A stretch of DNA of 64,000 bases from Geranomyces variabilis (GCA_027603065.1 JADGJP010000036.1:179151-243150); one strand, 5' to 3'. Shown: positions 41,723 through 55,614, numbered from the stretch's first letter. Numbers and translations: made by a program. Notes: generated by a model not told the origin, from the letters alone.

Positions 41723-43847
41723 ATGGGGACCAGTCACTTTCAACCTGCGATCTTTCCAATTCAATATCCCGCCGGCATGCTCCCCCCGCTCGTGCTGGAC
41801 AAAGTCCCGTGTCCTGCCTTCTCCGACGGAAATGCCGCCTTGCATCCGCCCGTCATCGTTCCCACCGACGATGTCAGAGGCTATGAGAACCCTACGCCCA
41901 GTGCTCTAGCTTCCTGGCTCGGCAAGTGTGCTGCGATCGCGACAAAGGAGTACATTAAGCACCCAGAACGCTGCCCGGGGTTCCAGTCGCAAATGCACGG
42001 GTCGGTGACGTTCGCCGCCGGTGCCACAATGCCCGACTTTCCCTCCGGCTACCGACTGGTGTTTCTGCAAAGGTTCACGAGCACAGCGAGTCAAAGTCAA
42101 ACCAAAGCTGGTGATCCATACCTGTGTGGCCACCCGTCCGGCGCAAAGTTCCGAAGCATGCCCGAGTTTGCGCCGCATCTTCAATGGCTGGTGTCGGATG
42201 CCTCTCATGACTATGCCAACTGCTTGTGCAGGCACTGCCCGAGGATGGTGTCAGGCGGAAGCCAGTCCACGCCAGTCCGCGCAGCCCGCAAACGAACCGT
42301 GTCCAAGAACAGCGCCGGGACACCGACAAAAGATATCGAGCCCATTGTAATCGCAGATACCCCGCTGCAGCCGCAGAAAACTCCGCGACCAAAAAGCACA
42401 GCTAAGAAGCCTGCCGCCGCTACCGCGCCCGCATCTACGTCTGCGCCCTATCCCGATGTGATCCTCATTTCTGATTCGACATCTAGTAGTTCCCCTGCCG
42501 TAACACCATCCGTCACTAAGAAACGACCTCCGGAAGGCGAGCCTGCTTCTTCCTCAAAGAAGAGGAAATTAAACCCTGCCACGTCAGACGTAACGCCATC
42601 CTCAGTCATCGCAATTTCCTCTCCGCTCTTGGCGTCCGGCTCATTGCCTGACTCTCCCTCTCAAAAATCTAATGGCGTTCCGCCCAGCGTCATGAGCGGG
42701 CGCGAAAACCTGCCAGATCGAGTCGTCAGCACTTCCGCAGCTTCTCATACGAAAACCGTCGCTCCTCGTGCGCTCCAAAGCACACTTACCGAGCCGCTGT
42801 TTCGCCTTGGAGATGTGGTGTGGATTCAAGTATACTTGGCATTGTTGACGAGCCACTCGACCATTATCCCGCTTCCCCTTCCGACAAATCCCGCCAATTG
42901 TGTGGACAGTAGCTCGCTGCGTGGAAGGATTGCCTACTGGCCAGCAGTCGTTAAGGCGGCTTACGACAAAAAGTCTGAAGGCAGCTCATCGGGAATCACG
43001 CCATTTTGGGTGCCTCCTCTATGGCATGAGCCTGGACCGCAACCAGGCGCCCCTCTCCTGTTTGCCCCAACACATCAGTACCGGAACGATCCGCAATGGA
43101 AAGGCTTTGCGTACGTTGTACGCTTAGTGGATACTCCGGTTGAGTTTAAAACGCTGGAAGAATATGTGCGACCTTTTTCGGGCTTTGTGCTACCTCGTAC
43201 GCTGAGGGTGGGAGCCGCCGCTTATGAACAGTTCTCGCAATGCTGCTCTGATGACACCCTCAAACGGTATATTGCAACTGCCAATAAGGTGAGCTTGCCA
43301 TTTTTAAAACCACAGATTATGGCGGAATACTGACTTTATTGGCCAGGTGTATGAGTACGCACGCACGGTCGTGCGCATTGCGGGCCCTGCCCCAAAAGTT
43401 CTTCCGCCGCTACCGGATACACCACCAGGGCCTCCGGGACAGCCATCCTGGGAGATGATACAGATTGGCGCTGAACACATTTGCGTGCATGATTTTGTCC
43501 GTGCAAACGCCTCCCCTGTCGCAATGCCTAAGGCCAAGCAAAAGCCGGTCATCTCGATTGTCCAAATTCTGGGGATAAGCTGGAAGCGGGATTCAGCTGT
43601 GCAACTAAGCTGTCGCCAGATGGTAGTTTGCGATGCTGATGCGGCGCAAGACTTTGCAGATCCGACCTTTGCACGAAGATGGGACGGGCGCTGTCAAGTT
43701 GTGCGCGCCAAAGAGAAAGCCCCTATGCTGACCCTCGCTGTCGAAAACATTATCGGACGGTACTACCCAAGCTTGAAAGGAATTGATGGGTGGTCTGGGC
43801 CCCGCACGGCGGTTGCGGTGACTCAAAGCAATATTGAGCTGGCGTAA
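41723..43847 (+). CDS. Clr2-like transcriptional silencing protein (SHREC component)
   Basis: Two exons (41723-43288, 43347-43847) give 688 residues. The Clr2 silencing region is recognisable: DPYLCGHPSGAKFRSMPEF, APHLQWLVSD and NCLCRHCPRM (a zinc-knuckle-like Cys pair). A Ser/Lys-rich nuclear linker with KKRKLNP follows. The C-terminal part has a BAH-like/Clr2-type domain, for example FRLGDVVWIQVYLALL, RIAYWPAVVKAAY, FWVPPLWHEPG and CVHDFVRANAS. In fission yeast Clr2 works in SHREC with a histone deacetylase and the Mit1 remodeller to silence heterochromatin (family knowledge). Start chosen at the ATG that begins MGTSHFQPAIFPIQYPAG. Confidence 0.8.
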
Positions 43848-44081
43848 AGAGTCACTATACGTGTCCTAATGGAAATTTTGTAACTCGCTTCAGAGTGTAC
43901 GCGTATAGTTCAGCAGTTTTGAGAAAATACACAAGTCGGGAGCGAGAACGGGCTTCAAGGGACCGGCACGACATACTCGTCCTTTTCTAACCCGTTGGGG
44001 AACGTTCTGCGCTACACCAGGTGCCGAGCCGTTCCATAAACTCCTGAGTGCGGACGCAAAGTAATGCTCATATTCTCATCA

Positions 44082-44726
44082 TCAGATTCCCCACTGTTTT
44101 CGATACGCGGTGATATCCTCGACTTCCTTCTCGTATCCTCCTGCCTCCTTCAGGTATTCGAGGACATGGTCCAGCGTAACAATTGCAACCACAGGCACTC
44201 CGTACTCCTTCTCGACCTGCTGAATGGCGCTCACTTCGACGCCAGTGCCTTTTTCTCTCCGGTCCAAAGCGATCAGCACACCGCTCAATTTAGCGCCTTC
44301 GCCCTGAATGATGCCTACGCTCTCGCGAATTGCAGTCCCAGCAGTGATTACATCGTCCACAACGACGATCTGGCCCTTCAGCGGGGAGCCGACAATGGAG
44401 CCGCCCTCGCCGTGGTCCTTCTTCTCCTTCCGGTTGAAAGCATACGGCGCGTTCTTTTTAAACTCGTTGTTGAGCGCTATAACCAGCGATGCGACAAGCG
44501 GAATGCCTTTGTACGCTGGCCCGAAGAGCACGTCGAACGGCAGGCCAGTGTCTTGAAGCGCTGCGGCATAGAAGCGTCCAATATCGGCGAGGGCTTCACC
44601 AGTGTTGAACAGGCCCGCGTTGAAGAAGTAAGGGGAGGTGCGGCCGCTCTTGAGCGAGAAGGAGCCAAAGGTCAGGACCTTGTGGGTGATCGCAAATGTG
44701 ATGAACTCTTTCTGATAAGGCTTCAT
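44082..44726 (-). CDS. URA5: Orotate phosphoribosyltransferase
   Basis: Adds ribose phosphate from PRPP to orotate to give OMP, step five of de novo UMP synthesis; cytosolic. Single exon, 214 residues, the usual length, starting [18 protein letters not shown]. The PRPP-binding motif is [16 protein letters not shown]. Other sites: [35 protein letters not shown] and the flexible loop [17 protein letters not shown]. Ends AYRKQWGI. Frames that extend upstream past this ATG run into the divergent promoter with TSC13. Confidence 0.95.
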   Translation of the reverse strand: MKPYQKEFITFAITHKVLTFGSFSLKSGRTSPYFFNAGLFNTGEALADIGRFYAAALQDTGLPFDVLFGPAYKGIPLVASLVIALNNEFKKNAPYAFNRKEKKDHGEGGSIVGSPLKGQIVVVDDVITAGTAIRESVGIIQGEGAKLSGVLIALDRREKGTGVEVSAIQQVEKEYGVPVVAIVTLDHVLEYLKEAGGYEKEVEDITAYRKQWGI

Positions 44727-44872
44727 GGTTGCCGAGCGCTTGTGACGGGATGAATTGCGAGGGCAAAAGGAAGAACGGAGAAGCGTCACCGCTGATCTCA
44801 AAAAGTTAACTGCAGACCGCCGATCCTCGCAAGTCCTGCTAGCCTGCCCGCCGTTTACTTACAGTCACTCGC
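44727..44872. promoter_or_regulatory. Divergent promoter, URA5 / TSC13
   Basis: 146 bases between opposed start codons. Inferred from layout. Confidence 0.35.
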
Positions 44873-46253
44873 ATGGCTACCGTAACGCTAAAGTCCCGCT
44901 CGGGCAAGGTCCTCAAGGACAGTCTTGCCCTTCCAAGCGCCGGCTCTGTTGACGATCTTAAAGCCGCAATTCACAAGTCGTGTGTGTATTGCTGCCGTGA
45001 AATATCTTCCCGGAGCGTAGAGTTTCCTTCTGACTGACTTTGCAGTTCCCAAGTACTATGCTTCACGTCAGCGCCTGACCTTTGGTACGAAGCATCTGCA
45101 AGCGTTAAAGCTGCAAATCCTACCCACGCTCATCGCCTTTCATTTTGGACAGACGGCAAACTTTTGGAACCCGGAAAGAAGCTCTCGGAGTACTCTATCA
45201 AAGCTGGAGACTCTATTGTGTTGAAAGACCTTGGCCCGCAGATCGGATGGACAACTGTTTTCCTCATTGAGTATCTTGGTCCTCTGGTTATCCATCCATT
45301 GTTCTACTACTTCCCGTCGTGGTTCTACTCGGGTGTGAAGGATGCCGTGCCTCACACAAGGATTCAAACGTAGGCTAAGGTACTTTGCAGCAAACATTTC
45401 ACTTGCGTGTTACTGACGAGTGCATTGGGCAAACGCCGCAGCGTGACGATGGTGCTTTGCTTCCTCCACTTCCTCAAGCGCGAGTACGAGACGGTGTTTG
45501 TTCATCGTTTTAGCAACGACACCATGCCCATCACCAATCTGCCAAAGAACTCGTTCCATTACTGGGTCCTGGGCGGTCTGCTGGTTGCGTACCCGGTCTA
45601 CGCACCAGGATTTAATGGCGGCTACCTCGGCGGCGCGCACTCGGATGCGTTTGTAGCTGTATTGGTTGCTCTGTGGGCTGTGAGTTCAGTTTGAGAACGC
45701 AAATGATGGCAGCCGGTTGCGATGGGCTTGTTGTTAATCGTATTCGTCGCGCATTCAGTGGGCAGAGGTGTCGAACTTTTCAACGCATGTCACGCTTCGC
45801 AACCTTCGTCCGCCCGGCTCACGCGTCCGCAAGGTACGCCAATGCAGACATACGGAGTGCTTGAACATAGTGTATTCACCAATCTAATTAGATTCCCTGG
45901 GGATACGGCTTCAACTGGGTGTCTTGCCCCAACTACTTTTTCGAAATCGTTGGCTGGCTCGCCATCTCACTCCTCACCGGCTCCGTGGCAGGTAAGTACG
46001 GCTTGATGCATGTGAAGCTTCGAAACCCTTTTTTGCTGACATTTTACCCATCGATTTTTGCAGCCTATGTGTTCTTCTTTATCGGCGCAGCTCAAATGTA
46101 AGCGATACCGGTGCACGCCTATGCCGTTTTTCGATGCTCACAACCAACTCTTGCAGGTACCAATGGGCGGTCAAGAAGCACATCCGGTACAAGAAAGAAT
46201 TTGGATCCAAGTACCCCCGCAGTCGCAAGGTTCTGGTCCCGTTCCTTTTATAG
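44873..46253 (+). CDS. TSC13: Very-long-chain trans-2-enoyl-CoA reductase
   Basis: Last step of the ER fatty-acid elongation cycle, needed for sphingolipid long acyl chains. Exons begin at 44873 and continue near 45047-45083, 45165-45371, 45444-45678, 45759-45835, 45892-45992, 46064-46099 and 46159-46253. The N-terminus is ubiquitin-like (MATVTLKSRSGKVLKDSLAL), then SFPKYYASRQRLTFDGKLLE. The reductase core has HFLKREYETVFVHRFSNDTM and NLPKNSFHYWVLGG, then IPWGYGFNWVSCPNYFFEIV and WAVKKHIRYKKEFGSKYPRS near the end, all typical of TSC13/TECR. Several hydrophobic membrane spans are evident. Splice phases are consistent throughout. Confidence 0.92.
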
Positions 46254-47927
46254 TTATGCAGAGCGCCACGTAGCGCAGTTCTCTATGAAGTAGATCACCC
46301 GCCATTCTTTACACTAAAATAGCATTAGATGACACGTTTCTCGAGGACGTATATCGGCCTTGAATAAGGTCGCGGAGTGTGAGTAACATAGCTTTCGTCG
46401 CCCGGAAGTGCGCGTTAGCCTTTTGATTTTTGGGCTCGGCGCGGTGGTCACTCGACCGCCTTGCTCACGGAGGCCTCTTGCTCTTTTGGATTTTTCAAGT
46501 ATGATATAATTTATAAAAACAAATACATTTGGAGATGCCCCTCTGCATCCACCCGAAGGTGTCCCGGGCTTGGGACCGGCTCAGCTGCATTGGCACCTCC
46601 TGGGTGCCCACCCGTCTTAGGTCACGAGCGCACAACACTTTTTTTTGTAATACCCTTACTATGTCCTCCACTTGGGCACCTAAGTCCCTTTGAGACGCCG
46701 CCGTGCGCCCGGCTCACGCACCTGCCTTGCCACCACACTCTCTGCAAGGCTGCGTCGGATGATGCGCCAAGTTCCTTACAAGTCGCGTCGTTCGCAGATG
46801 TTGCCCTTGCAGGAATGGTGGCTTCCTCAGAGTGCGGCCTTGCCCTAAGGCAAGGAATGGCAGGCCACGGTACCTCATCAGGGTTGGAGTTTGCTCAAGC
46901 CAAGGCGATCAAGCCGAAGCGAACGCCCCCCGCACCTGTCTGCTTTCACTCCTCAATAAGGGTCGCCAGAGCCGGCCACGAAGGCAGCAGCAAAAGCGCG
47001 CAGTCAAGAAGCATGATTCTAAGTAGCAGCAGCCAAAGCCGGCCACGAAGGCAGCAGCAAAAGCCGGCTTTCAGAATCACGTTCTGTTCTTTTTAAAAAG
47101 TTTGGGTTGCCGAAGTCGAGTCGAGATGTCGAAGTCGAGTCGAGTTGTCGAAGCCGAGTTGTCGAAGTCGAGTTGTCGAAGTCGAGTCCAGGCGAGTTGT
47201 CGAAGTCGAGCCGAGTCGAGTTGTCGAAGTCGAGCCGAGTCGAGTGGTCGAAGTCGAGCCGAGTCGAGTTGTCGAAGTCGAGTCCAGGCGAGTTGTCGAA
47301 GTCGAGTCGAGTCGAGATGTCGAAGTCGTGTTCTGTTCTAGTAGAGAAGAGATGGAGAAGGAGAGCGGGAATTAGCACAGGGCAGAAAAGGGAGAACATC
47401 GAGTTGTCGAAGCCTTGGGCGAGGCCGAGTGGAACCGGAGCGCAGCACGATGTCGACGCGCGTCCATCGCGAAGAGATGGATGGAGTTGACCGAGTCGAG
47501 GTAGGAAGCGAGGCTCTTGTGAGTGCGCAGCCGTTGGCGAGTGGTGAGAGCGTAGTAGCGGGCGGCCACGAAGGAGGATTGAGTGAGCTGTTGATAGCGC
47601 TGCCGGCGACGATGCTTTAGAGGTCGGGGCGGGCGGGGATGCGAGGGAGCGCTCGCCTTTTATGCTTTTCCGTGGTTGCCCAACTTGCCTTCCTTCGCTT
47701 GGCCCGCTTGCGCAGCTGCTTTGCTTGGGAGCGGAAATTGGCCCGGCGCGGGCTTCTATTTTTTTTTTCTCTACGCGGGCAGTCAGCACGTTCACGTCGC
47801 GCGTTCAAGGGGTAATTAATTGGCTGACAATTCAGCTCATGTCCGAAGTGTCCGATGGTTGCGTAATGCTTGATCGTCCATTCCTCCTTTTCTGACAGCT
47901 AAAACAAACCTGCGGCGAAAATCAGCA
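46254..47927. other. Gene-free repeat-bearing region
   Basis: About 1.7 kb with no supported gene. It includes a perfect inverted repeat CCTTGCC-CTAA-GGCAAGG near 46842, a 28-base direct repeat (near 46972 and 47038, containing GGCCACGAAGGCAGCAGC) and the TCGA-rich tandem array described next. The long ORFs on both strands are by-products of the repeat. Confidence 0.45.
47100..47345. repeat. TCGA-rich tandem repeat array
   Basis: Imperfect tandem copies of a unit of about 15-24 bases of the form GTCGAAGTCGAGTCGAGTT, with variants containing CCAGGC or CCGAGTC. Over a dozen copies of GTCGAAGTCGAG are visible. All frames on both strands stay open because the unit has no stop. Confidence 0.8.
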
Positions 47928-50900
47928 ATGGAAGTTGATGAGACAAAGAAGCCTGCAAAGTAAACCCTCCGGAGACGTTAACGATAGTGCTGGTCGCCGT
48001 GGGCCTCTCCGTTCGTCAGCTAACTTGTTCCTTAACTAGACCGGGACCACCTGCGCGGAAACCGGCGGGCCTGTGTTCTGCAACCCGAGAGTACCAAAAC
48101 ATCAAGGAGGTGCGTGGGAGCATCGCGCAACGGACTACATATTTTTTCTTCAGAAAAGATGCTGATCCGGCTTTTTGTTACCAGATATGTGTACAGTTGC
48201 AAAACCTCGCGACCCAGTTTCAGCGAGAGAGCAAGCTGCGAGGGGCGCTTGACCTTGAAGATCTGCGGGTAAAGGAAGGACAGCATTCGGAAACGCATCA
48301 TATCCTCTTCGGCTGCCTCTTATTGACACATTCACTAGCGCTTGACAGAGAACTCCAAGCAAGAAGACGAAATGGCGCTCATCAGTATGGAGGCCGTAGT
48401 GTCGATTGTCAACTTTAGCGCGCGGAAGCAGATTCTGCGCGAGCGTCTGATGAAGAGGATGACAGATGAGAAAGGTAAAGCACTGCTGTGGGACTTTTTT
48501 GAAAGGCCTTTTTGTTCTAACTGCTGCGCATGTGTCCAGAGCTTGCAACCGCCCTCCAGGCCCACCGTGACCAGTTCGCACAGTTTATCTGGAAGCGGCG
48601 CGTCGGAGCGCGGAAAGATATGCGTGCCCTGTTTCAGACTGGGTAATGTAGCCAGGATGGGGTGCGTGATTGGTGGCCCCCTTCCGGATGATGGTAGGAG
48701 GTGGTAGCATGAGAAGGGTCTAACCCCATCATTTGCCTTCGGACAGCCCAGGCATGATCTCTCGCTTTGGCGACCTCATCACAAACTCAACTCTGGAATC
48801 TCTGCAGTCATTCGAGCGAATGAACTGGGCGCGGCTGTGCAAGGACAAGATCGCCGCCGGAGTGTGTAGCGACGAGGACGTTCCTGCATACTTTACGCGA
48901 AAGGTATTACCAGCACGGCTGCTAGTGGACGATTATGAGTTCTTCCTGAAAAATATAACATCAAGTTGTTGAGGATGTAGATATTTCTCGCCGCGCCAGC
49001 GGTACCAGCCGACGTGGTGGTTCACGCCAATCGGCTCGAAATGCATCTCCGCGAGCCACATTCAAGTCCCGACGGCGGCACGCCACCGCCTGGAACTCCG
49101 CCAAAAAATGACTGGGGCTGCGTTTACGGAACAGCCGGCCCATGGCGCGCACGACTGCTATCCCGCCCTACGATCCGCGAGCTTGTGCGGCAGACCTACG
49201 AGCAGATTGTCGACCTGCGGCGTCAGGAGGACGGCGGCGACGGCTACTCGTACGCGCATTTGCTTTCCCGCCTCATTGATGCAGTACATCCCAGCCACCA
49301 GCTGCCGGCAGCAGTGCTGGCAAACCCGGCCAATGGGGCCGCAGTCATCAAGCGGCGGCTGCGGCAACTAGGCTATTCGGTCACGCACCCAAATACTCCC
49401 GTGTACGCGCAACCAGCGACTGTAGACGAGGCTGCGCCGTTTGATGCCCAGCATGCCCTGGGAGTCATCGCCCAGATTGGAGATAGACTGAGGCTGGAAC
49501 ATCGATTTTATTTCGAGTTTTCCGCACCGGATCGCACGTCGTGGAGAGTAGGTGGGTTGGATTCCCCTTGGCTTTTATTTCGAATTTTGGACAGTGATTG
49601 ATAAGTACTCGTGGCTCGCCAGGCTTTTCGGTCTCGAAGCGTGGCAACGCAAATGCTCACGCGCGGTATCCCGGCGACGACGACCAGAGCTTTGGATTCT
49701 CGTCAACAGGCGAAATTTACTATCAAGGACTACCACACCCGTAAGTCGGCGCCGAGCGATAAAAAAGTGTTGCATTGGCTCACTAGTCAGCACAGCTACG
49801 TCAAATTGCAGGACGACAGCATGTATTTCATGGGCTTGCGGACATGGGGTATTGTTGTCGACTTGTATGAAGGGCGTGTCTACCTTGTTGTGGACGGAGA
49901 GCTGAAGCATGTGGCGTTTGGCAACGGCGCGAGTGCCTTTAATCGCCAAGATCAGCGGCGCCAGAGGTAAGGGAAAATAGAAATTCGCCGCCGCTGGGAG
50001 CGCGCAAAGCAGAATCTCAATATCGCTATTGCTGGACCTCTCGTAGAGACATCATTCAGACGTCAGAACTAATCCCGGCGTTTGCGCTGCAAGGTGAGGC
50101 AATGCGCCAAGAAGGGTTCTTACCATGATCAGAGAAGGTCACGGCTCTGATCGCTTTTCTTGCCCTTTTTTTCAATGCAGTTACGGATCAAAGTGCAGCG
50201 TACGCCGAGGCGCCCCAGATTCGCGTCAATTTTGGCAACAACCCCTTTCTGCGGCAGGTTAACGCACTGCCCTGTGGTGCAATCCTGAAGCCTGTGAATA
50301 CTACCGGTAAGAACGGGGAAGCTAAACCTCCCTGGTAGGATGAATTTCAAGGTGTCAGTTTTCTCACTAATACGGACACCCCTCTCTTTTCTCTAGTGGA
50401 AGCGCCGACAATCATCGACCGCGCCGCTGAAGATGCCGAAGGACCGGATAAGGAGGATGAGGATCATCTACGCAGTGTAGGTAGAGGGCGTGTTCTAATC
50501 ACCGCTTCAATATCCCCAGCTTTGTTATCAAAAACTGAGCGTTTTTTTTTTGATTCTGCTCCAGTCGATGGACAAGACCAGCTTTCGCGCCACGCTCGCC
50601 GTTGACGCCCAACGAAGCTTTTCGCAATTCCCGCCTTCCATATACCGCCGGTCTATGGCCTGCACGCGCATTCAGCGAGGTAAATTATGAAAACAAGTGT
50701 GATCATACTTGTGAACGTCTCATCTCTTACTTCTCGCCTTCTTCGGCTCTTTCCTCGTTTCTGTCTTTCCGTCCAGCATGGCGCCGTATGCGCGGCCGCG
50801 TGATGCGCGCCAAAATCCGGGAAGAACAGTACATTGCCGCAACGCTCATCCAACTTGTCGCGCGCAAAAAACTCAAGAGGCTCCGCGCTGTCAAGAACGA

Positions 50901-52146
50901 GGCTGCGGCAAAGATCCAGCGCAACTGGAGGCGGAAAAAGCTGATTTGGCTGGCGTTGCTACGTGAGTTTTATAGAATCCGAAGGCCCGGACAGACTTTG
51001 CGTACGTCTCAATGCTGATACTGACTTTTCATTCTTTTGCATAGGCTGCATCTACCAGCAGCCGATTCCGGAGCTACACCGCGCCGCGACCGTCATTCAA
51101 CGCAAGTGGCGCAACTGGCACATGTTCAGAAACTCGCCGCTTGCGGCAAAATACAACTCCAAGATCGAAGGTCAGAAAAAGGAAACATGTGCCGTGCGGT
51201 GCGCTGCGGTCGGGGGTTGCGCTTTGCTCACCTTGTTTCTGAATTTGGACAGATCTCGCAAAGGCTGCAAACTTTATCATTGCGTGGTGGCGCCCGCTAC
51301 ATCACCAGCTGTCAGAAACCAGACGCTTGCGCGAGGTACGGCCATCTTCTTCCTTTACTTTGGTTGGCACCCAGTTTCTGAAAAGCCCTTTTCATTTTTT
51401 TTTTTTTCATTTGCCAGAAATACCAAGCGGCGCGAAATATCCAGCGCGTATGGCGAGGTATGAGGCCTGAAACGCATTTCTCCCTGGCCATTTATGACTG
51501 ACCGACAAACTGCTAACGTGTCTTGCGCGGACAGGATACTCTCTCCGCCAACTCCTGCGACCCGAGCTCCGGCACCGTCTCCGTGCGCTCGGCGAATCCG
51601 TTGCCCGTCACAGGTACGAACATGATAGCTTCCCGGAGTGGGAGGGCTGCGAAGGAGGAGGGGAGGAGGAGGGCCGACAAGCCACCCCGACTCATTTCTG
51701 TTCCCTTTCCCTTTTTTCACTATTCTAGGGAGCAACTATTACGCATCCACGGCGCCTACATTATCCAAAACGGCTGGCGAAGCTACCTGCACAAACGCGT
51801 GCGGGCGGAAAAAGTCCGCACCCGGCACCGCGCCGCCGCGCGCATCCAGGCATTGTGGAAGGGATACTGGGTTCGCTCGCGTAAGTCCCCATTGTGTTGG
51901 ATACTTGCACTTTCGTTATTTTTTTGTTGTTTTTTCTACCGACTCCTTTGTCACTGATGAATCCTGTTCGAAACAGATATCCACCTACGTTTTTCGTACG
52001 GCGAGGCCATTTTCCTCACCGCAGTGTGCAAGTCGCTGCGGACAGCACACTTTATTCTCAAAATGTACCGCCCGTGCGGCATCGTGTGCCCGCGCCGCGA
52101 GGTTTCTTACACGCGGGACGGGCAGAAAATCTCGCACAAAGTTTGA
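47928..52146 (+). CDS. SPRY-domain protein with C-terminal array of IQ motifs
   Basis: Long multi-exon gene. The first exon starts MEVDETKKPAK at 47928. N-terminal exons to about 48960 are helical (DPAFCYQICVQLQNLATQFQ, ISMEAVVSIVNFSARKQILR, STLESLQSFERMNWARLCKD). A long exon from about 48995 includes RELVRQTYEQIVDLRRQE. A SPRY-like domain follows at about 49490-50310: GNANAHARYPGDDDQSFGFS, GEIYYQGLPHP, WGIVVDLYEGRVYLVVDGEL and RVNFGNNPF. From 50600 at least seven IQ-type calmodulin-binding motifs occur: CTRIQRAWRRMRGR, ATLIQLVARKKLKR, AAKIQRNWRRKKL, ATVIQRKWRNWHM, ARNIQRVWRGYSLR, AYIIQNGWRSYLHK and AARIQALWKGYWVR. It ends SYTRDGQKISHKV. Function unknown; a calcium/calmodulin-regulated scaffold is inferred. 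Some exon borders are approximate. Confidence 0.7.
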
Positions 52147-52470
52147 AACAAGCCGCAGCCCACGCTGCACCGTATCGCTTGGCTTCTTTTCTGCGAATCT
52201 GTCAATGCTTTTTGTGTTGATGTTCTTTTGTTAATAAAAAATTGAAAAAAGGGTCTCTTTCGTTTCAACCAAGCCAAAAGGGAGCCACAAAAAGCGTCCA
52301 TTTTTTCGTACAGTGAAAAAGAAAAGGGGGAAAAAAGCCACTTTCAAATTCCCTGCCTAATCTCGAGGCTGCCATGAGGTAGGGCCGAGGAGCTCCCCAT
52401 GGGGTGGGGAAGAGGACGATGGGGTTTTTCGATGATTTTTAGTTTAGTCCTTTTTTTTTTCTTCGGGTTT
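52147..52470. other. Convergent intergenic region
   Basis: About 320 A/T-rich bases with homopolymer runs between convergent 3' ends of the SPRY-IQ and PP2A genes; AATAAA at about 52231-52236 may be a polyadenylation signal for the former. Confidence 0.4.
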
Positions 52471-53830
<1,360 letters not shown>

Positions 53831-54405
53831 TCTTTAACTGGGTTTTGCGCGCGTGCCGGGGAATGCGAGACAGGTGGAAAGAGACAGCGGGTATATGCGC
53901 GGTGGTCAACGAAACGGCGGCAGGCGGTGCAAGCGGAAGGCGCGCTGCGACGAAATGGGACGACGAGGATGCGAGTAAGGGTGTCCCTGCGAGGGTGTGT
54001 CTGCGTGCGAGTTGCGGATGAGGGATGAACTGCGGGTCCAAGAGATGATGGTAGCGCGCGAAAGAGGGCGAGAGCAACACAGACGCAAGAGACTCTTTCA
54101 CAAGGGCCCCAGTTGCTAACGTAACAAACCAAGAACACATTGACCACGACAGACACACGCACATACAGCGACGCAGCGTACGCAGAGGCAGGGCACAGTG
54201 TACAGACATGGAGGAAGAGGCCGGACGCGGCGCGGTACGCCGTGTTGTCGCTGTTCGGCGCATCCCCAATTCGACGGGTGCGCTTTGACAGGAGACAAAG
54301 CGGTGCAATCAGCCGGAAGACCACCGCTCGTGTCGTAGCGCCTCAAGCAAGCCGAATGGGCTTGACATCGGCGCAGATTAGGCGCTTGGCCTTGCCCAGG
54401 TAGCA

Positions 54406-54435
54406 GCGCCTGCTGGAACGCTAAGCAGCAGGCGC
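54406..54435. repeat. Perfect 10-bp inverted repeat (hairpin)
   Basis: GCGCCTGCTG at 54406-54415 pairs exactly with CAGCAGGCGC at 54426-54435 around the loop GAACGCTAAG. Role unknown. Confidence 0.6.
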
Positions 54436-55614
54436 GCGAATACCGAGCAGTACACACACCGTAGTGATAGTATTCATCAATACACTTAGGAGCCTCTCCA
54501 TCTCGCGGTGACTGCAGCGGCCGCAAGAAGTTCTCGCCGGACTGACCAATAGTGCGGCCTTGGGCACGGACCGGAGAGAGCGGTTGCTACTCCCAACCCT
54601 ACAAAGCCGCGACAAGGGAGCCTACGATGGGAAATGCGATCAAAACGCGGCTCCAATCCTAACAGCGGCGCCGAATCTCGCGCTAGCATGCTGGTGAGGC
54701 TCCTCTCCGTAGCAATTCTGGGCTGGCCTTCCGACCGTCACTACCATTCAGGTTCCCGGCAACTGGAACCGTGCTACCAGGCCGCTCGGGCCACGTTGGC
54801 CATGCTCTCGGACGAAAGTTTGTGGTGCGACATGGGCATTGCACTGCTTCCCCAACGGCGAGTTTGGGAAGAACATGGAATTTAGGAGTACATTCCGCGA
54901 CTGGACCGTTGGAAGCGCCACCAGTTCGCGCAGTACGCGGCTGCATCACATTATGGCTGCATAATGGGAGGCGACCTTCCTTTTCATCTATTGTGAGCGG
55001 ACCTCAGGTCTCCTAATCCTGCCTCTGGCAAATCATGCGCCGAACGATCGCTCGCTCCGCTTTGACAGAGGAAGGATTGGGAGACCGACGATGAGGGGGT
55101 TGGATGCTGCCAGAGTCGTCTCCAACAGCACGGGGATTGCCTTTTTGTGGAAAGCACTAAAGCGAGCCATGGCTGCAAACTTAGCTTCTTGATCCCGATG
55201 GTTCCATGCAAAGTTAAAGGCGGCACACGACTTTTTTTATTTGCGCGCCGGAAACCGTCGGAGAGCGGACTGGCAAAACGATACGCGCTCAGAACTGTCG
55301 TGACGCAGAATTTAATATCTTCTTGATGGGGGAGGTGCGTGGTGCACGTTTATGAGGCGCGCTAGGGATCATTTTCATACACGTTGGGGGGGTTTGGCCT
55401 AGAACGAGGAATAATGGAGTGCCAAGTGAGTTGAGATGTCAAGGTTTTTGTTTTTGTCAAAAGTCATTTTTTCTTGGTTGCGCGTTTGGTTTTTGTTTTG
55501 GTTTGGATTTTTTTGGATTGCGTTGGTTGGTTGTTGGTTGTTGGCGCCCGTTTTCTCTTAATTCCGTTTAAAGTTTGTGTTGGTGCGACCCCACAGCCTC
55601 ACATCCCGCTGTGA

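Noticed and set aside
47100-47345. CRISPR-like array
   Set aside because: Repeats are contiguous and imperfect with no spacers, and the genome is eukaryotic.
47019-47795. 258-codon minus-strand ORF with DFDNSTRLDFD repeats
   Set aside because: It is only the translation of the TCGA tandem repeat; no splice, start context or family support.
54634-54885. 83-codon ORF in the gap before the Ca2+-ATPase
   Set aside because: No recognised family, no introns or neighbours supporting it; could be chance in GC-rich DNA.
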